From Chloroflexota bacterium (GTDB taxonomy: Bacteria > Chloroflexota > Anaerolineae > Anaerolineales > VGOW01), in contig JACRLA010000221.1 of NCBI GenBank assembly GCA_016215145.1, positions 1-16,804 of the forward strand: a DNA stretch of 16,804 bases. The letters run 5' to 3'. Under the pieces are notes generated by a model. The model was given only the letters and a program-made list of their open reading frames with translations. It did no database searches and had not been told where the DNA came from. Of this stretch, positions 1 to 7,900 are shown in pieces. Each line of letters opens with the position of its first letter. Positions within the stretch are counted from its first letter, which is position 1. A program made the position numbers and the translations under genes.

Positions 1-804
1 GAATACGGTGTCACACTGCGCGACTTCGCCGGGTTCTCGGTGAACGCTAACGCCAACGCCAAAACAAATCCGAAGGCGATGTTTCGCAATGTGATCACGC
101 CCGATGCTTTTGCCAAAGCGGGAATGATATGTGACCCGATCAATATGTTCGACTCTGCGCCTGATGCCGATGGCGCGGCGGCGGTGATTCTGATCGGCGC
201 GGATACCGTGCGTGCACACGGCGCGGACGACGTACGGGCGCACGGCACGGATACCGTACGGGCGCACGGCACGGATACCGTACGGGCGCACGGCACGGAT
301 ACCGTACGGGCGCACGGCCGTGCGCCCCTACATCCATTGGTGCGGATCGCCGGTTCAGCCGTTGTGACCGATGCAATGGCGGTGCATGATCGTCCCGATC
401 CATTAATTTTTAAATCGGCAAAAGAGTCAGCGGAGAAAGCGTTTGCCCAAGCGGGCATCGGCGTGGAAGATTTAAATGTGATCGAATTGCACGATGCGTA
501 TACGGTGTTTGCCGCGTTGTCGCTCGAAGCGTTGGGTGTTTCCGAGCGCGGCAAGGGCTGGGAGTCGGCGCAAAATGGCGGCATCAGTTTGAAAGGCAAG
601 ACTCCTATCTCCACCTTTGGCGGACTCAAAGCGCGCGGCAACCCCGGCGGCGCAACAGGTTTATATCAAGTAGCAGAAGTGGCGATGCAGTTGCGCGGTG
701 AGGCGGGCGCGAATCAAATTGCCAATGCCAAACGCGGTCTCACTCAATCGTTGGCGAGTTCGGGGGCAACGGCAGTGACTCATATATTGGAGCGAGTGGA
801 ATGA
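1..804 (+). CDS. Thiolase family protein (SCP-x/archaeal acetoacetyl-CoA type), 3' part
   Basis: This is the C-terminal part of a thiolase; the frame is open at the left edge, so the start and the nucleophilic Cys lie outside the window. Visible family motifs are DGAAAVIL, PLVRIAGSAVVTD, ELHDAYT (the His of the HDA motif is a probable catalytic residue), PISTFGGLKARGNPGGATG, and the C-terminal ASSGATAVTHIL. Such enzymes condense or cleave acyl-CoA; with a DUF35 partner encoded downstream (2050-2484), the archaeal-like acetoacetyl-CoA/HMG-CoA module of the mevalonate route is plausible, but this is inference. Two oddities: an in-frame insert of about 40 residues (VRAHGTDT-type repeats) between VILIGAD and PLVRIAG, encoded by a 24-bp tandem repeat ending in a palindrome; and Asn where many thiolases have His in the GHPxGATG motif. 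The TGA stop overlaps the ATG of the next gene (ATGA), indicating translational coupling. Confidence 0.9.
   Translation, partial: EYGVTLRDFAGFSVNANANAKTNPKAMFRNVITPDAFAKAGMICDPINMFDSAPDADGAAAVILIGADTVRAHGADDVRAHGTDTVRAHGTDTVRAHGTDTVRAHGRAPLHPLVRIAGSAVVTDAMAVHDRPDPLIFKSAKESAEKAFAQAGIGVEDLNVIELHDAYTVFAALSLEALGVSERGKGWESAQNGGISLKGKTPISTFGGLKARGNPGGATGLYQVAEVAMQLRGEAGANQIANAKRGLTQSLASSGATAVTHILERVE
202..318 (+). repeat. 24-bp tandem repeat inside the thiolase gene
   Basis: Five consecutive 24-bp units start at 202, 226, 250, 274 and 298. The last is cut short at about 318, where it runs into a palindrome. The third and fourth units are identical (gataccgtacgggcgcacgg plus cacg), and the first two have drifted. 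Since 24 is a multiple of three the frame is kept, adding the peptide repeat DTVRAHGT. The repeat looks like an expansion of the left half of the palindrome that follows it. Confidence 0.9.
304..331. repeat. Palindromic repeat element inserted in coding sequence
   Basis: Positions 308-327 are a perfect 20-bp palindrome (GGGCGCACGGCCGTGCGCCC). It is extended by GTA at 304-306 pairing with TAC at 329-331 across one C/C mismatch. GC-rich GTAGGGGC...GCCCCTAC palindromes of this style are dispersed repeats in several bacterial phyla. Here one lies in frame inside a conserved enzyme gene, comparable in principle to the Rickettsia palindromic elements found within genes. That it is a dispersed element is inferred; only one full copy is seen in this window. 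Confidence 0.7.
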
Positions 805-2024
805 AGAAGAAACAAAAACAGAATCAGATGTTTGTTTGGGTGATCGGTGCGGCAGTAGCCGCACTGATCGCTTTTGGACTCTTTGCCGCATTTACGAAAC
901 CCGCGCCAACGATCTTAATGGGCGATGCGTGGGATTATGCGCTGTCGGCGGCAGACTTGGGAACGTCGTGGTCGGAGAATGATCAAAACTTTCAGACGCT
1001 GTATGAAATGACTCAGCCGATTAATTTGCCTAACGAACCTACATCGGTGCCGTCGCCGATCCAACCCGGCATACAAAGTTCGTATTACGTGGATATGAGT
1101 GACACCACTTCACGCGAAGCGTTTGTGATGACATCGCAAGTGGTGATCTACGATTCGGTGCTCTCGGCGCAAACGGCGTTGAATATGGAATTGCCGGGAG
1201 ATGAGTGGGAGAAGGTGAATGCTCCACAAGCGGTTGGCGACGCCACCTTGTTGTGGCATTTGCGTCCAATCCCTGAGGCGTCAGCCGAGCAGGCGACCTA
1301 CCGTGTTGATTTCCGTTATCTTAACGCAATACATTCGCTTGCCGTGACCGGGCGCAAAGAACCAAGCGCGGATGGCAAACTGGCGTTTTCGTTTGCAAAA
1401 ATAGCTCTGGAGAAGATGCAGAAAAATGTCATGCCCGAGGCATTGAAGATTCTGAACGAGGCGCAGAGAACCGATTTGCGCGCGATGTTGTTGACACAGC
1501 GTGAGCTCTCGGCGTTAGACGCCAAGTTTGGTACCCGTTGGATTTTTGATGATCGCGCCCTGCCGATGTGGACTCCCAATTCGATGTTCGTCGACTCAAA
1601 ATCGTTGGATGCTTTTGGGCGCGTGATGGGGTATCAGGCGATGATGATCAAAGCGATTGCGCCCGAAGAGGCTTCGCCCACTATCTCTGCCGGGCTGTTT
1701 CAACAAGTGACGGCGTATCGTGAGGCGGGCAACGCCCAAAAGATTCTCGACAAGATGGAAGGCTTGAACAGTGGTAGTTGGGCAAAACCACCTGAGGTGG
1801 GGGATTCGGCGCGCGGGTGGTCAACCATTACAAAAATTGAAGGTGAGACGTCACGGCTGGCGGCTGTGACCGAGATCAGTTTTCGGGTTGGCGTTTATGT
1901 TGCATCGGTGCGGATACAAACTATGCCGATTCTCGAATCGCAGGGGTTTATGGCAAGTGAGGCGAACAAGGAGATTGCCCAGAAGTTTGCCCTATCATTT
2001 GCTGGCAAATTGAAGGGAAAATGA
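801..2024 (+). CDS. Membrane-anchored protein of unknown function with two similar halves
   Basis: I do not recognise the family. The N-terminus is a Lys-rich cytosolic stub (MKKKQKQNQ) followed by one hydrophobic segment at about residues 11-29, so the protein is probably anchored in the membrane with the rest outside. The body seems to be an internal duplication: LGTSW (about 50) matches FGTRW (about 245), VGDATLLW (about 147) matches VGDSARGW, and a beta-like stretch followed by a FAKIALEKM-type helix (about 200) matches FALSFAGKL at the C-terminus. It starts with an ATGA overlap with the thiolase and ends just before the DUF35 gene, so it sits in the same operon between two genes whose products usually work together. 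No catalytic motif is visible. It could be a substrate-binding or cell-envelope protein. Confidence 0.85.
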   Translation: MKKKQKQNQMFVWVIGAAVAALIAFGLFAAFTKPAPTILMGDAWDYALSAADLGTSWSENDQNFQTLYEMTQPINLPNEPTSVPSPIQPGIQSSYYVDMSDTTSREAFVMTSQVVIYDSVLSAQTALNMELPGDEWEKVNAPQAVGDATLLWHLRPIPEASAEQATYRVDFRYLNAIHSLAVTGRKEPSADGKLAFSFAKIALEKMQKNVMPEALKILNEAQRTDLRAMLLTQRELSALDAKFGTRWIFDDRALPMWTPNSMFVDSKSLDAFGRVMGYQAMMIKAIAPEEASPTISAGLFQQVTAYREAGNAQKILDKMEGLNSGSWAKPPEVGDSARGWSTITKIEGETSRLAAVTEISFRVGVYVASVRIQTMPILESQGFMASEANKEIAQKFALSFAGKLKGK

Positions 2025-2049
2025 ATTTGATAGTTCCTGACAGACTCCC

Positions 2050-2484
2050 GTGGCTAAAATTGTGGCAGTTCAAAAGACACGGAGACAAAAAATCTCAAGG
2101 AATTGGCGTTTACAAAAACAACGCTATGGTTTGGTCGGCGAAGTGTGCGATCACTGCGGCAACAAAATTTTTCCGCCGCGCGATGTGTGCCCGCACTGCG
2201 CCGAAGAAGCGAAGACGCTGTATCAATTCTCGGGCAAGGGTGAAGTGTATTCGTACACCACCGTTTACGATGCGCCGGAAGGTTACGAAGAGCAAGCGCC
2301 TTACACCGTTGCCATCGTCAAACTCGCCGAGGGCCCGATGGTGACAGCGCAGCTCACCGATGTGGACAACGGCAAAGTAGAAATTGGTCAGAAGGTAGAG
2401 ATGGTCACGCGCAAACTTCGCCAAGACGGCGAGCGTGGGATGTTGGTGTATGGCTATAAGTTCCGACCTCTTTTAAATAACTAA
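2050..2484 (+). CDS. DUF35 Zn-ribbon / OB-fold acyl-CoA-binding protein
   Basis: This small protein has the two-part DUF35 layout. An N-terminal helix (SRNWRLQKQRYGLVG) leads into a rubredoxin-like zinc ribbon with two CxxC pairs (VCDHC and VCPHC), followed by an OB fold (GEVYSYTTVYDAP to YGYKFRPLL). In archaea and related bacterial systems DUF35 proteins bridge thiolase and HMG-CoA synthase, or act as the small subunit of thiolase-like enzymes, and hold the CoA pantetheine arm. The thiolase two genes upstream fits that role. A GTG start at 2050 is chosen because the frame has a stop at 2038-2040 and the conserved N-terminus begins soon after; a second GTG at 2062 is possible, and no clear Shine-Dalgarno is seen. 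The 3' end overlaps the convergent recombinase gene by 80 bases, and the frame looks complete there. Confidence 0.9.
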   Translation: MAKIVAVQKTRRQKISRNWRLQKQRYGLVGEVCDHCGNKIFPPRDVCPHCAEEAKTLYQFSGKGEVYSYTTVYDAPEGYEEQAPYTVAIVKLAEGPMVTAQLTDVDNGKVEIGQKVEMVTRKLRQDGERGMLVYGYKFRPLLNN

Positions 2485-4072
2485 AATCTGACGATTGTTT
2501 CAAGATCTCTAACAAATTTAATCGAAAGATAATGTTCATATTTCGTTCCTTATTTTGCCCTTTAGTTATTTCAATGTGATCAACCAATACGTCGATCATC
2601 CTACGCTTTAAGTTGAATTTTTGCAACCCCGCATCATCATTTTCAGGCTCTGTGTTTAGCCAATCTAATCCGAGGCGCAAATCTGAGAGATATTCTTGGG
2701 CTTGCGCCTCCCAGTTTTTTAAAGCGTTGAGATCTATTATTTGCTGTGAAAGTGATATTTCGCGTTTGATCTCCATCTCCTGTGCCTTGATGAGTTCTAA
2801 CTGTTCTTGCATATCCTGATCGGTAATTGCCCCTTCTCGCGCTTTAGCAATCACCCATTTTCGATCCGAGAGTGTTTTTTCCAACTTCTTCGACAAACTG
2901 CTTGCTTGATTTTCTGCTGATTGTGCACTTTCAATTATTTGATTGACCTGTACACGCGCACCAGCCATAAGTATCTCCGGCGTATTGAGTACTTCGCAAA
3001 CTTTCGCCCACACATAAATATCCGCTTTTTTGTGTCCGATGGTTTTCGGACAGTTTGGATGACGATATTCCTTGTGCTGTTGAGGGCAATAATATGTTCC
3101 GTGTAGGCTATGCCTTGCGACTTTATCCCCGCGTCTGCTTTTTCGTGTGTATGAATTTGTGCGAGCGCCCCACTTGCGTTTGCAAGCGCAGAAGATTTTG
3201 CCACCAGCGAGATAGCAGTGTTTTACATTATGGACGGGGTGCCGTTTGTTGGCAGCGCGCACTTCTAGAATTTTTTGCAAAGTAATTTGATCAATAATTG
3301 GCTCGACTGGTATTTCAAATTCTTCGCCCTCGCGGCTTTGGATTTTAATGCCAGAGGCGTACTTCTCTGCGGATTTTAGTATGGCTTGGATAGTCGAAAT
3401 TGCCCAGTCGATTTTTCTTGGTCTGCTACAGCCTTTTTGTGGGGCGGCGGCTGCGATCAGGCGTCTACGAATCTCTTGCAATGGCACTTTTTCTGTATAC
3501 CATTTAAAAATCTCTCGAACCCACTTTGCCTCTTCCTCCACGATTCTTATTACGTCCCCGTATCGTTTGTATCCGTAGCGATCCTGCCCTGTATTCGCTT
3601 TGCCTGCTCTGAGGCGAGCCTTAACACCCATCGTCATTCGTTCCTTAATTGCCTCAAGTTCCATCCCTGCCATCCATGCCTTCAGGGGTGACATCTTGGC
3701 ATCGAAGGTCTCGCGCACAATGTAGCCCTCGATTTTGTATTCTTTCATAAACTCTAAAACTACAAACATTGCTTTCAACCCACGGTACAGACGATCTTCC
3801 TTCCAAGCCAAAATTCCGTCGAAATGCCCTTCGCGACCATCGCGTATCATTCTCTGTAAGGCTGGGCGGTCCGCACGCTCCCCAGATGGTTCCACCAGTT
3901 TTCCCTTGACGCGATATTTCTCGGTGTCACGATATACAGCAACCACGATCAAGTCGTGTTCGGAAGCACACTTCCGGCAATCCGCTTCCTGCTCATCTGG
4001 ACTAGCTTTTTCGCCTTGGGTTTCACTCGACACACGAACATAAATGACGGCGCGCTTTTTTGTGTTGTGCAT
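2405..4072 (-). CDS. Large serine recombinase (integrase/resolvase family)
   Basis: A large serine recombinase that would cut and rejoin DNA at short attachment sites. Residues from the ATG at 4072: the catalytic resolvase domain spans about 6-145, with YVRVSSETQ giving the nucleophile Ser15 and DRLYR at 93-97 supplying active-site Arg residues. A recombinase DNA-binding domain (DRYGYKRYGD to about 275) follows. A zinc ribbon has Cys at about 295, 297, 329 and 341, followed by a coiled coil at about 385-450. The frame also allows a TTG start at 4093, but the ATG at 4072 directly precedes the conserved core and is preferred; no strong Shine-Dalgarno is visible for either. The last 25 residues and the stop lie inside the convergent DUF35 gene, as expected if integration fused the gene to host sequence. 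The small HTH gene upstream on the same strand may be its directionality factor. Confidence 0.9.
   Translation of the reverse strand: MHNTKKRAVIYVRVSSETQGEKASPDEQEADCRKCASEHDLIVVAVYRDTEKYRVKGKLVEPSGERADRPALQRMIRDGREGHFDGILAWKEDRLYRGLKAMFVVLEFMKEYKIEGYIVRETFDAKMSPLKAWMAGMELEAIKERMTMGVKARLRAGKANTGQDRYGYKRYGDVIRIVEEEAKWVREIFKWYTEKVPLQEIRRRLIAAAAPQKGCSRPRKIDWAISTIQAILKSAEKYASGIKIQSREGEEFEIPVEPIIDQITLQKILEVRAANKRHPVHNVKHCYLAGGKIFCACKRKWGARTNSYTRKSRRGDKVARHSLHGTYYCPQQHKEYRHPNCPKTIGHKKADIYVWAKVCEVLNTPEILMAGARVQVNQIIESAQSAENQASSLSKKLEKTLSDRKWVIAKAREGAITDQDMQEQLELIKAQEMEIKREISLSQQIIDLNALKNWEAQAQEYLSDLRLGLDWLNTEPENDDAGLQKFNLKRRMIDVLVDHIEITKGQNKERNMNIIFRLNLLEILKQSSDFSYLKEVGTYSHTPTSHARRLGEVCA
2483..2497 (+). 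repeat. Candidate left attachment-site half (imperfect direct repeat)
   Basis: AAAATCT-GA-CGATTG lies at the end of the DUF35 gene and matches AAAATCT-TC-CGATTG at 9293-9307 in 13 of 15 positions, same orientation. The location fits an element boundary, but the sequence is short and partly A-rich, so chance is a real alternative. Confidence 0.2.
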
Positions 4073-4100
4073 TGCATTTCTTTCTGCCGCCAAATTAGAA

Positions 4101-4226
4101 GCGGCTTAGCCATACATAGCAAAGCCGCCTGATTGATGTTAGAATTTCAATCAGAACTGATTTGCCTGCCCGGCAATAAGTTCTTGCTTTAGCCGCTTGT
4201 GTGTTCACTGCACACAGGCGGCTTTT
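4101..4226 (+). ncRNA. Candidate structured RNA ending in an intrinsic terminator
   Basis: Four hairpins follow each other in about 125 bases: GCGGCTT/AAGCCGC (4101-4107 with 4122-4128), TGATTG/CAATCA (4130-4135 with 4148-4153), a nested pair GAACT/AGTTC enclosing TTGCC/GGCAA (4154-4183), and a 13-bp stem at 4191-4203/4211-4223 followed by TTTT. The U-run follows the last stem only on the plus strand, which gives the likely direction. No plus-strand reading frame ends here. It could be a small RNA divergent from the recombinase, or a structured leader or regulatory region for that gene. This is a call from hairpins only. Confidence 0.35.
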
Positions 4227-4227
4227 C
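4191..4227 (+). terminator. Rho-independent terminator-like hairpin, plus strand
   Basis: Stem AGCCGCTTGTGTG pairs with CACACAGGCGGCT (13 bp with one G-T pair) around a 7-base loop, followed by TTTT. No annotated plus-strand gene precedes it within the element, so it should end a non-coding transcript or block read-through toward the NACHT gene. Confidence 0.6.
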
Positions 4228-4237
4228 GTTATTATCT

Positions 4238-4264
4238 AAATAGGTCTTATAACAAGACCTATTT
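4238..4264. terminator. Perfect 11-bp inverted repeat, possible terminator or operator
   Basis: AAATAGGTCTT and AAGACCTATTT flank the 5-base loop ATAAC. It lies about 34 bases past the stop of the minus-strand HTH gene and could end that transcript, though the trailing T-run is weak on both strands. A protein-binding operator is the alternative. Confidence 0.45.
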
Positions 4265-4272
4265 TATTACTT

Positions 4273-4292
4273 AAAGGGCCCCTTTGCAAAGG
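4273..4292. repeat. Two overlapping palindromes beside the HTH gene
   Basis: AAAGGGcCCCTTT at 4273-4285 overlaps the perfect palindrome CCTTTGCAAAGG at 4281-4292, just after the stop of the HTH gene. This could be a binding site for the HTH protein or recombinase accessory DNA; nothing more can be read from sequence. Confidence 0.5.
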
Positions 4293-4297
4293 CAAAT

Positions 4298-4504
4298 CTA
4301 CTTTTCCTTTGCGCCGCGTCTCTTGTCAGAAGATTTCCGACCTTCACGCAAATACGTCAGGAGGGAGCTTTTACTGATTTGCCATTCACGCCCCCACTTG
4401 CGCGAGATAATCTTTCCTGCTCGTAAGATGCGGCGCAAATAATCCTGATGAAAGCCGCTAATTCTGATGGCTTCCTCGGATGTGATCCAGTCTTCTGTTG
4501 GCAT
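4298..4504 (-). CDS. Excisionase-like small HTH DNA-binding protein
   Basis: A 68-residue protein with the MerR/excisionase (HTH_17-type) pattern: WITSEEAIRISGFHQDYLRRILRAG, then the wing GKIISRKWGREWQISKSSLLTYLREG, then a basic tail rich in Lys and Arg (the string is described here in parts: helix pair at about residues 6-28, wing at about 30-44). Such proteins bind and bend DNA next to attachment sites or repress neighbouring promoters. The position directly upstream of the serine recombinase, on the same strand, suggests a recombination directionality factor or regulator; this is inference, since serine-integrase partners vary widely. The only Shine-Dalgarno-like AGGA is very close to the ATG. 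It lies 23 bases after the upstream minus-strand gene, so they may be cotranscribed. Confidence 0.75.
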   Translation of the reverse strand: MPTEDWITSEEAIRISGFHQDYLRRILRAGKIISRKWGREWQISKSSLLTYLREGRKSSDKRRGAKEK

Positions 4505-4527
4505 ATCCTGATTTTAGCGTATCATTG

Positions 4528-4767
4528 CTAATCAATGACCCCTCCGTCGTTGACATCTAGGCTATGTTCTACCGCTTTTTTTGACCTTTTGGGCAACTCG
4601 CAGATTACAGGCGATGAAGATAAAAGGTACGCTGATTTGGCAGGGATGCTTGGAGATGGTCGCCGTGCATGCCCGATTGAAGCTAACTCATTCATGATCG
4701 CTAGAAAATCAACAAGTGCAGAAGCGCTCGATATAGGTTCATTTTTCTTGACTATTTTTTCGTCCAT
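4528..4767 (-). CDS. Small hypothetical protein upstream of the HTH gene
   Basis: A 79-residue frame of unknown function with no recognisable motif. The N-terminus is charged (MDEKIVKKNEP), followed by a probable helix (ALVDFLAIMNELASIGHARR) and a Ser/Pro-rich tail. It is preferred over the overlapping plus-strand frame at 4535-4813 because AGGA stands about 8 bases before its ATG and because it lies 23 bases upstream of the HTH gene on the same strand, as in a small operon. The plus-strand alternative has no ribosome binding site. It may be a regulator or accessory factor of the element, but nothing in the sequence proves that it is translated. Confidence 0.45.
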   Translation of the reverse strand: MDEKIVKKNEPISSASALVDFLAIMNELASIGHARRPSPSIPAKSAYLLSSSPVICELPKRSKKAVEHSLDVNDGGVID

Positions 4768-4931
4768 AGATATTGTCCTGAAGGTTATTGCGTACTTGTT
4801 GGTGTCGTGGTGATAACACCCATATGAAGAGAATCTGGAATCCCGGTTTTTTCTGCGAAATATTCTGTTTTTTTCTCATATCGTTTTCGGCTCCTTTATT
4901 GACAGGTTACCTGATGAAAGTGACTTGGAGT

Positions 4932-4945
4932 CGTAAAGGTTTACG
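4932..4945. promoter_or_regulatory. Perfect inverted repeat, candidate operator of the XRE-NACHT gene
   Basis: CGTAAA-GG-TTTACG is a perfect 6+2+6 dyad ending 30 bases before the ATG at 4976; another TTACG half-site follows at 4953-4957. XRE-type proteins usually bind short dyads in their own promoters, so autoregulation is plausible. A TTGACA at 4899-4904 could be a -35 box, but no good -10 stands at the right distance. Confidence 0.35.
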
Positions 4946-4975
4946 GTTCGTGTTACGTTTCTGACTGGAAATTCC

Positions 4976-7900
4976 ATGCCGCCACATACACCCCCATTGT
5001 TTTCTGAGTTCTTAAGAGGCTTGCGGAGAAGATCTGGTTTATCTCAACCTAAAGTGGCACCGGAAGCGGGGATACGTATTGCAACCTATTCAAATTGGGA
5101 GACTGGCGAGTCTCACCCGAGGGATCGAAAGATTTTGAAAAAGGTGGCAAAGATATTGGGTGCCTCACCTAGCGAGTCCCAACAGTTACTAGATCTGGCT
5201 TTTGGTATTAAGGGGACTAGATTATCTCTTGCTGCTCCAGTAGCAGACGTTGATGTGCCTCGCACCGAAATCCCCAAGAAACTTTTGAAGCGTTACTTAA
5301 CAGCCGTCTCGCTCTTAGAAAAAGTTTCCCTGCATAGAAGCCAATATATCCATGCCTCAATAAAAAGCATAACTGGTCCAGGAGGTCCTAAAGAGGATGT
5401 TCAGCTTGCGGCTCATCTCCTTGATTTAGAGAAGACCTTTTCGGTGATTGTGTCGCCTGCAGGAGGTGGAAAAACCACCCTGTGGAGATGCTTAGTAAAC
5501 TTATGCGCAAAGAAGAATTACGCGGAGAAAAGCCTACCAGTCCCTATTGACCTTTCGGGCGTAGGTCCTTCTCAGGTAGAAAATAGTCTGCTTCGCATCG
5601 CATTCGCTAATTTATTTGGCCAATTAGATTCGCGGCAAGCGTTGTTCCTTGAGCAATACTTGGAAACGGCTTTACGTGCAGGTACGGCGGTAGCGTTGAT
5701 TGATGAATTTGAATCGATTCACAAACTTTCCCCAGAAAATCGAGAACAAATACGTCATTGGAAACGGATTATCGGATTTGGTCGCTCAAAGTCCGGAATA
5801 GGGGAGACCGCTTGGGGAACTGTCTATGAGCTGACTTCACTGAACGAAAAACAACAACGCGAATTTATACGGACTTGGGACTCTGACGTTCATAACTTTG
5901 ACTCTAACAAGTTGCTCGCCCAAATGCCGATGTTGCCACAGCGCGCGCGGATTTATAACATCCCAATTTTCCTAAACCTCTTGTGTGAAATCTCAACTCA
6001 GGTAGACACTTGGCCCGAATCGGCATGGGCTTTGCTTGATCGCACGTTCACTTTGCAGTTGGATCGTTTGGCTTTTCCTCATGTTTTATCTAAAGGGAAA
6101 TTTCGCGCGGCTTTGACGGATTTGGCTTTATACGGCTATCGCCTTGCAGAGGGTGGGCGACAGATCGCCACCAATTTTTCAGAGGCGGAGACATTAACTG
6201 CTTGGAAAAAATCTAATACTCCTGAGAGACTCCTGAAGGAAGCTATCCGGCATGGCTTCTTACAGAAAATGCGTTTTGATGGACGTTACAGCTTTGCCCA
6301 CACTATTCAGCAAGCATTTCTGGCGGCGGAGGCATGGGCGCGGCATTTGCGAGTTTTGAGTAAGCAAGAATGCTCGAATGAGATTCAACAGGTATCTTCT
6401 CAACCCGCATGGTCTGATGTTTGCGTTTTTACGGTAGCGTGTTTAGATTCCCAAATGAACATAGATGTCGTATTTTCGATCCTTGAAAACATCGCCTTAG
6501 CCGATCAAAGTGTTTTGGATGATTTTAAATGGATGCTGATAGGAAAGTGTGTCGTAGAAACAAGTAGAGAAACGCAAGTTCGCCTCGAGAAGATCGCCGT
6601 TGTTATCGAAGCACGGAAACGTTTGCTGCATCTTTTTATTTATGCACCGGATGGAGATGAAGCAGTATCGCAAATACTTTGTCGGTGGCGTACCCCACAA
6701 TCTGGGGAAGAGCTTTTAGGATTGATCGGGAGTGGTGAATTCGACTCGACAATCAATTCTAGACTGATACGTTTGCTAGGTGAAATGCAATTTAGTCCAG
6801 CCGTCCCATTATTAAAATCACTCGCTTTGAATTCTGACAGGGATCGGTCTGTTCGCGTTGCTGCCTGTAATGCCCTGGGGCTTATTCGAACTACAGAGTC
6901 TGCTGAAGTATTGGGGTTTCTTTTGAGTTCAAGATCTATCTGTTCTCAGGTTGTCGATGCTTTAGTGGTGCACAACACGCCGGAATCTGCGCGCATATTG
7001 ATGGTAGAGCGAATGGCTTTAGATCAGTTGGGATTATGGAGTAGAGCGATTGAAGACTTTACCAACCCGACGATATTGCCTGTTTTTCAAGAATCACTCA
7101 ATAATAGTTTCGACATCTCTATTGCAATAGCTGTTCAACATATAGGAGGTGAGGAATCTGTTCAAATCCTTGCCTCCCTGCTTCGAAACAAGGATGTGAA
7201 GTTAGCACATTTTAAGCGAGTTAGCGAACTGCTTGGGAAAATGAAATTGCCGTCAGGTTATAACGTCTTGGTTGAGTATGCTAGGGATGTTCAGAAGCCA
7301 CTTCGATATAGATATTTTGCTTTGCGGGCAATTCCAGAAGGTTGTGATATTCCCAATCTGGATCGACTCATTGATATGGCATTTTCCCTCGATGATGTGA
7401 CCTTGTTCCCGATGCCTTTAAATGATTCGTCCTGGCTGAATTCCGATGCTTTCAGATTTCAAGCGGCGAGAGTTCTTATTGGGACTTCAAATGCTGATTT
7501 GATTTTACGTTTAGAAAAGATCATAAAGACAGATAACGTTGATGCCAATCGCCGACTTGCAGGGGCATTGTTAGTTTCTTCAGGGCGAAGAGATTTATTG
7601 CCGTTGTTGCGAATGTTGGCAGAATCTTCGGAATCGGATATTCGCAGTCAATTTATGCGATATTTAGCTCTTCAAGGTGAAGAGGATGCCATTGTTAATG
7701 TACTGGAGGATTTCGCCTCTGCTTTGCAAAACGATTCGTATGAGGATCATTTTTCTGAGTTGATGGGGATACTCAAAGAGCAAAGAGCTGTGCCTTTGCT
7801 TAAACAAGCGCTATATAAAATGAGCTATGGGGATTCACGCGTCATCTGTGCCCTAGGAGAAATCGCTACGCATGATGCAGTCGATGTTTTGATTCAGTGG

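Noticed and set aside
202..331. CRISPR-like array
   Set aside because: The repeats are 24 bp, directly adjacent without spacers, and in frame within a gene; no cas genes are present.
2021..2344. Frame that starts with an ATGA overlap after the membrane protein
   Set aside because: Despite the good overlap, its sequence is an out-of-frame reading of the clearly conserved DUF35 gene.
4535..4813. Plus-strand frame of 92 codons opposite the small hypothetical gene
   Set aside because: It has no ribosome binding site and no family resemblance, and the opposite strand has a better start and operon context.
4739..4879. Minus-strand 46-residue basic frame (MRKKQNISQKKPGF...) with GGAG before its ATG
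   Set aside because: The spacing from GGAG is long (about 11 bases), it overlaps the next gene start, and the composition follows the A-rich intergenic DNA; not enough support for a gene.
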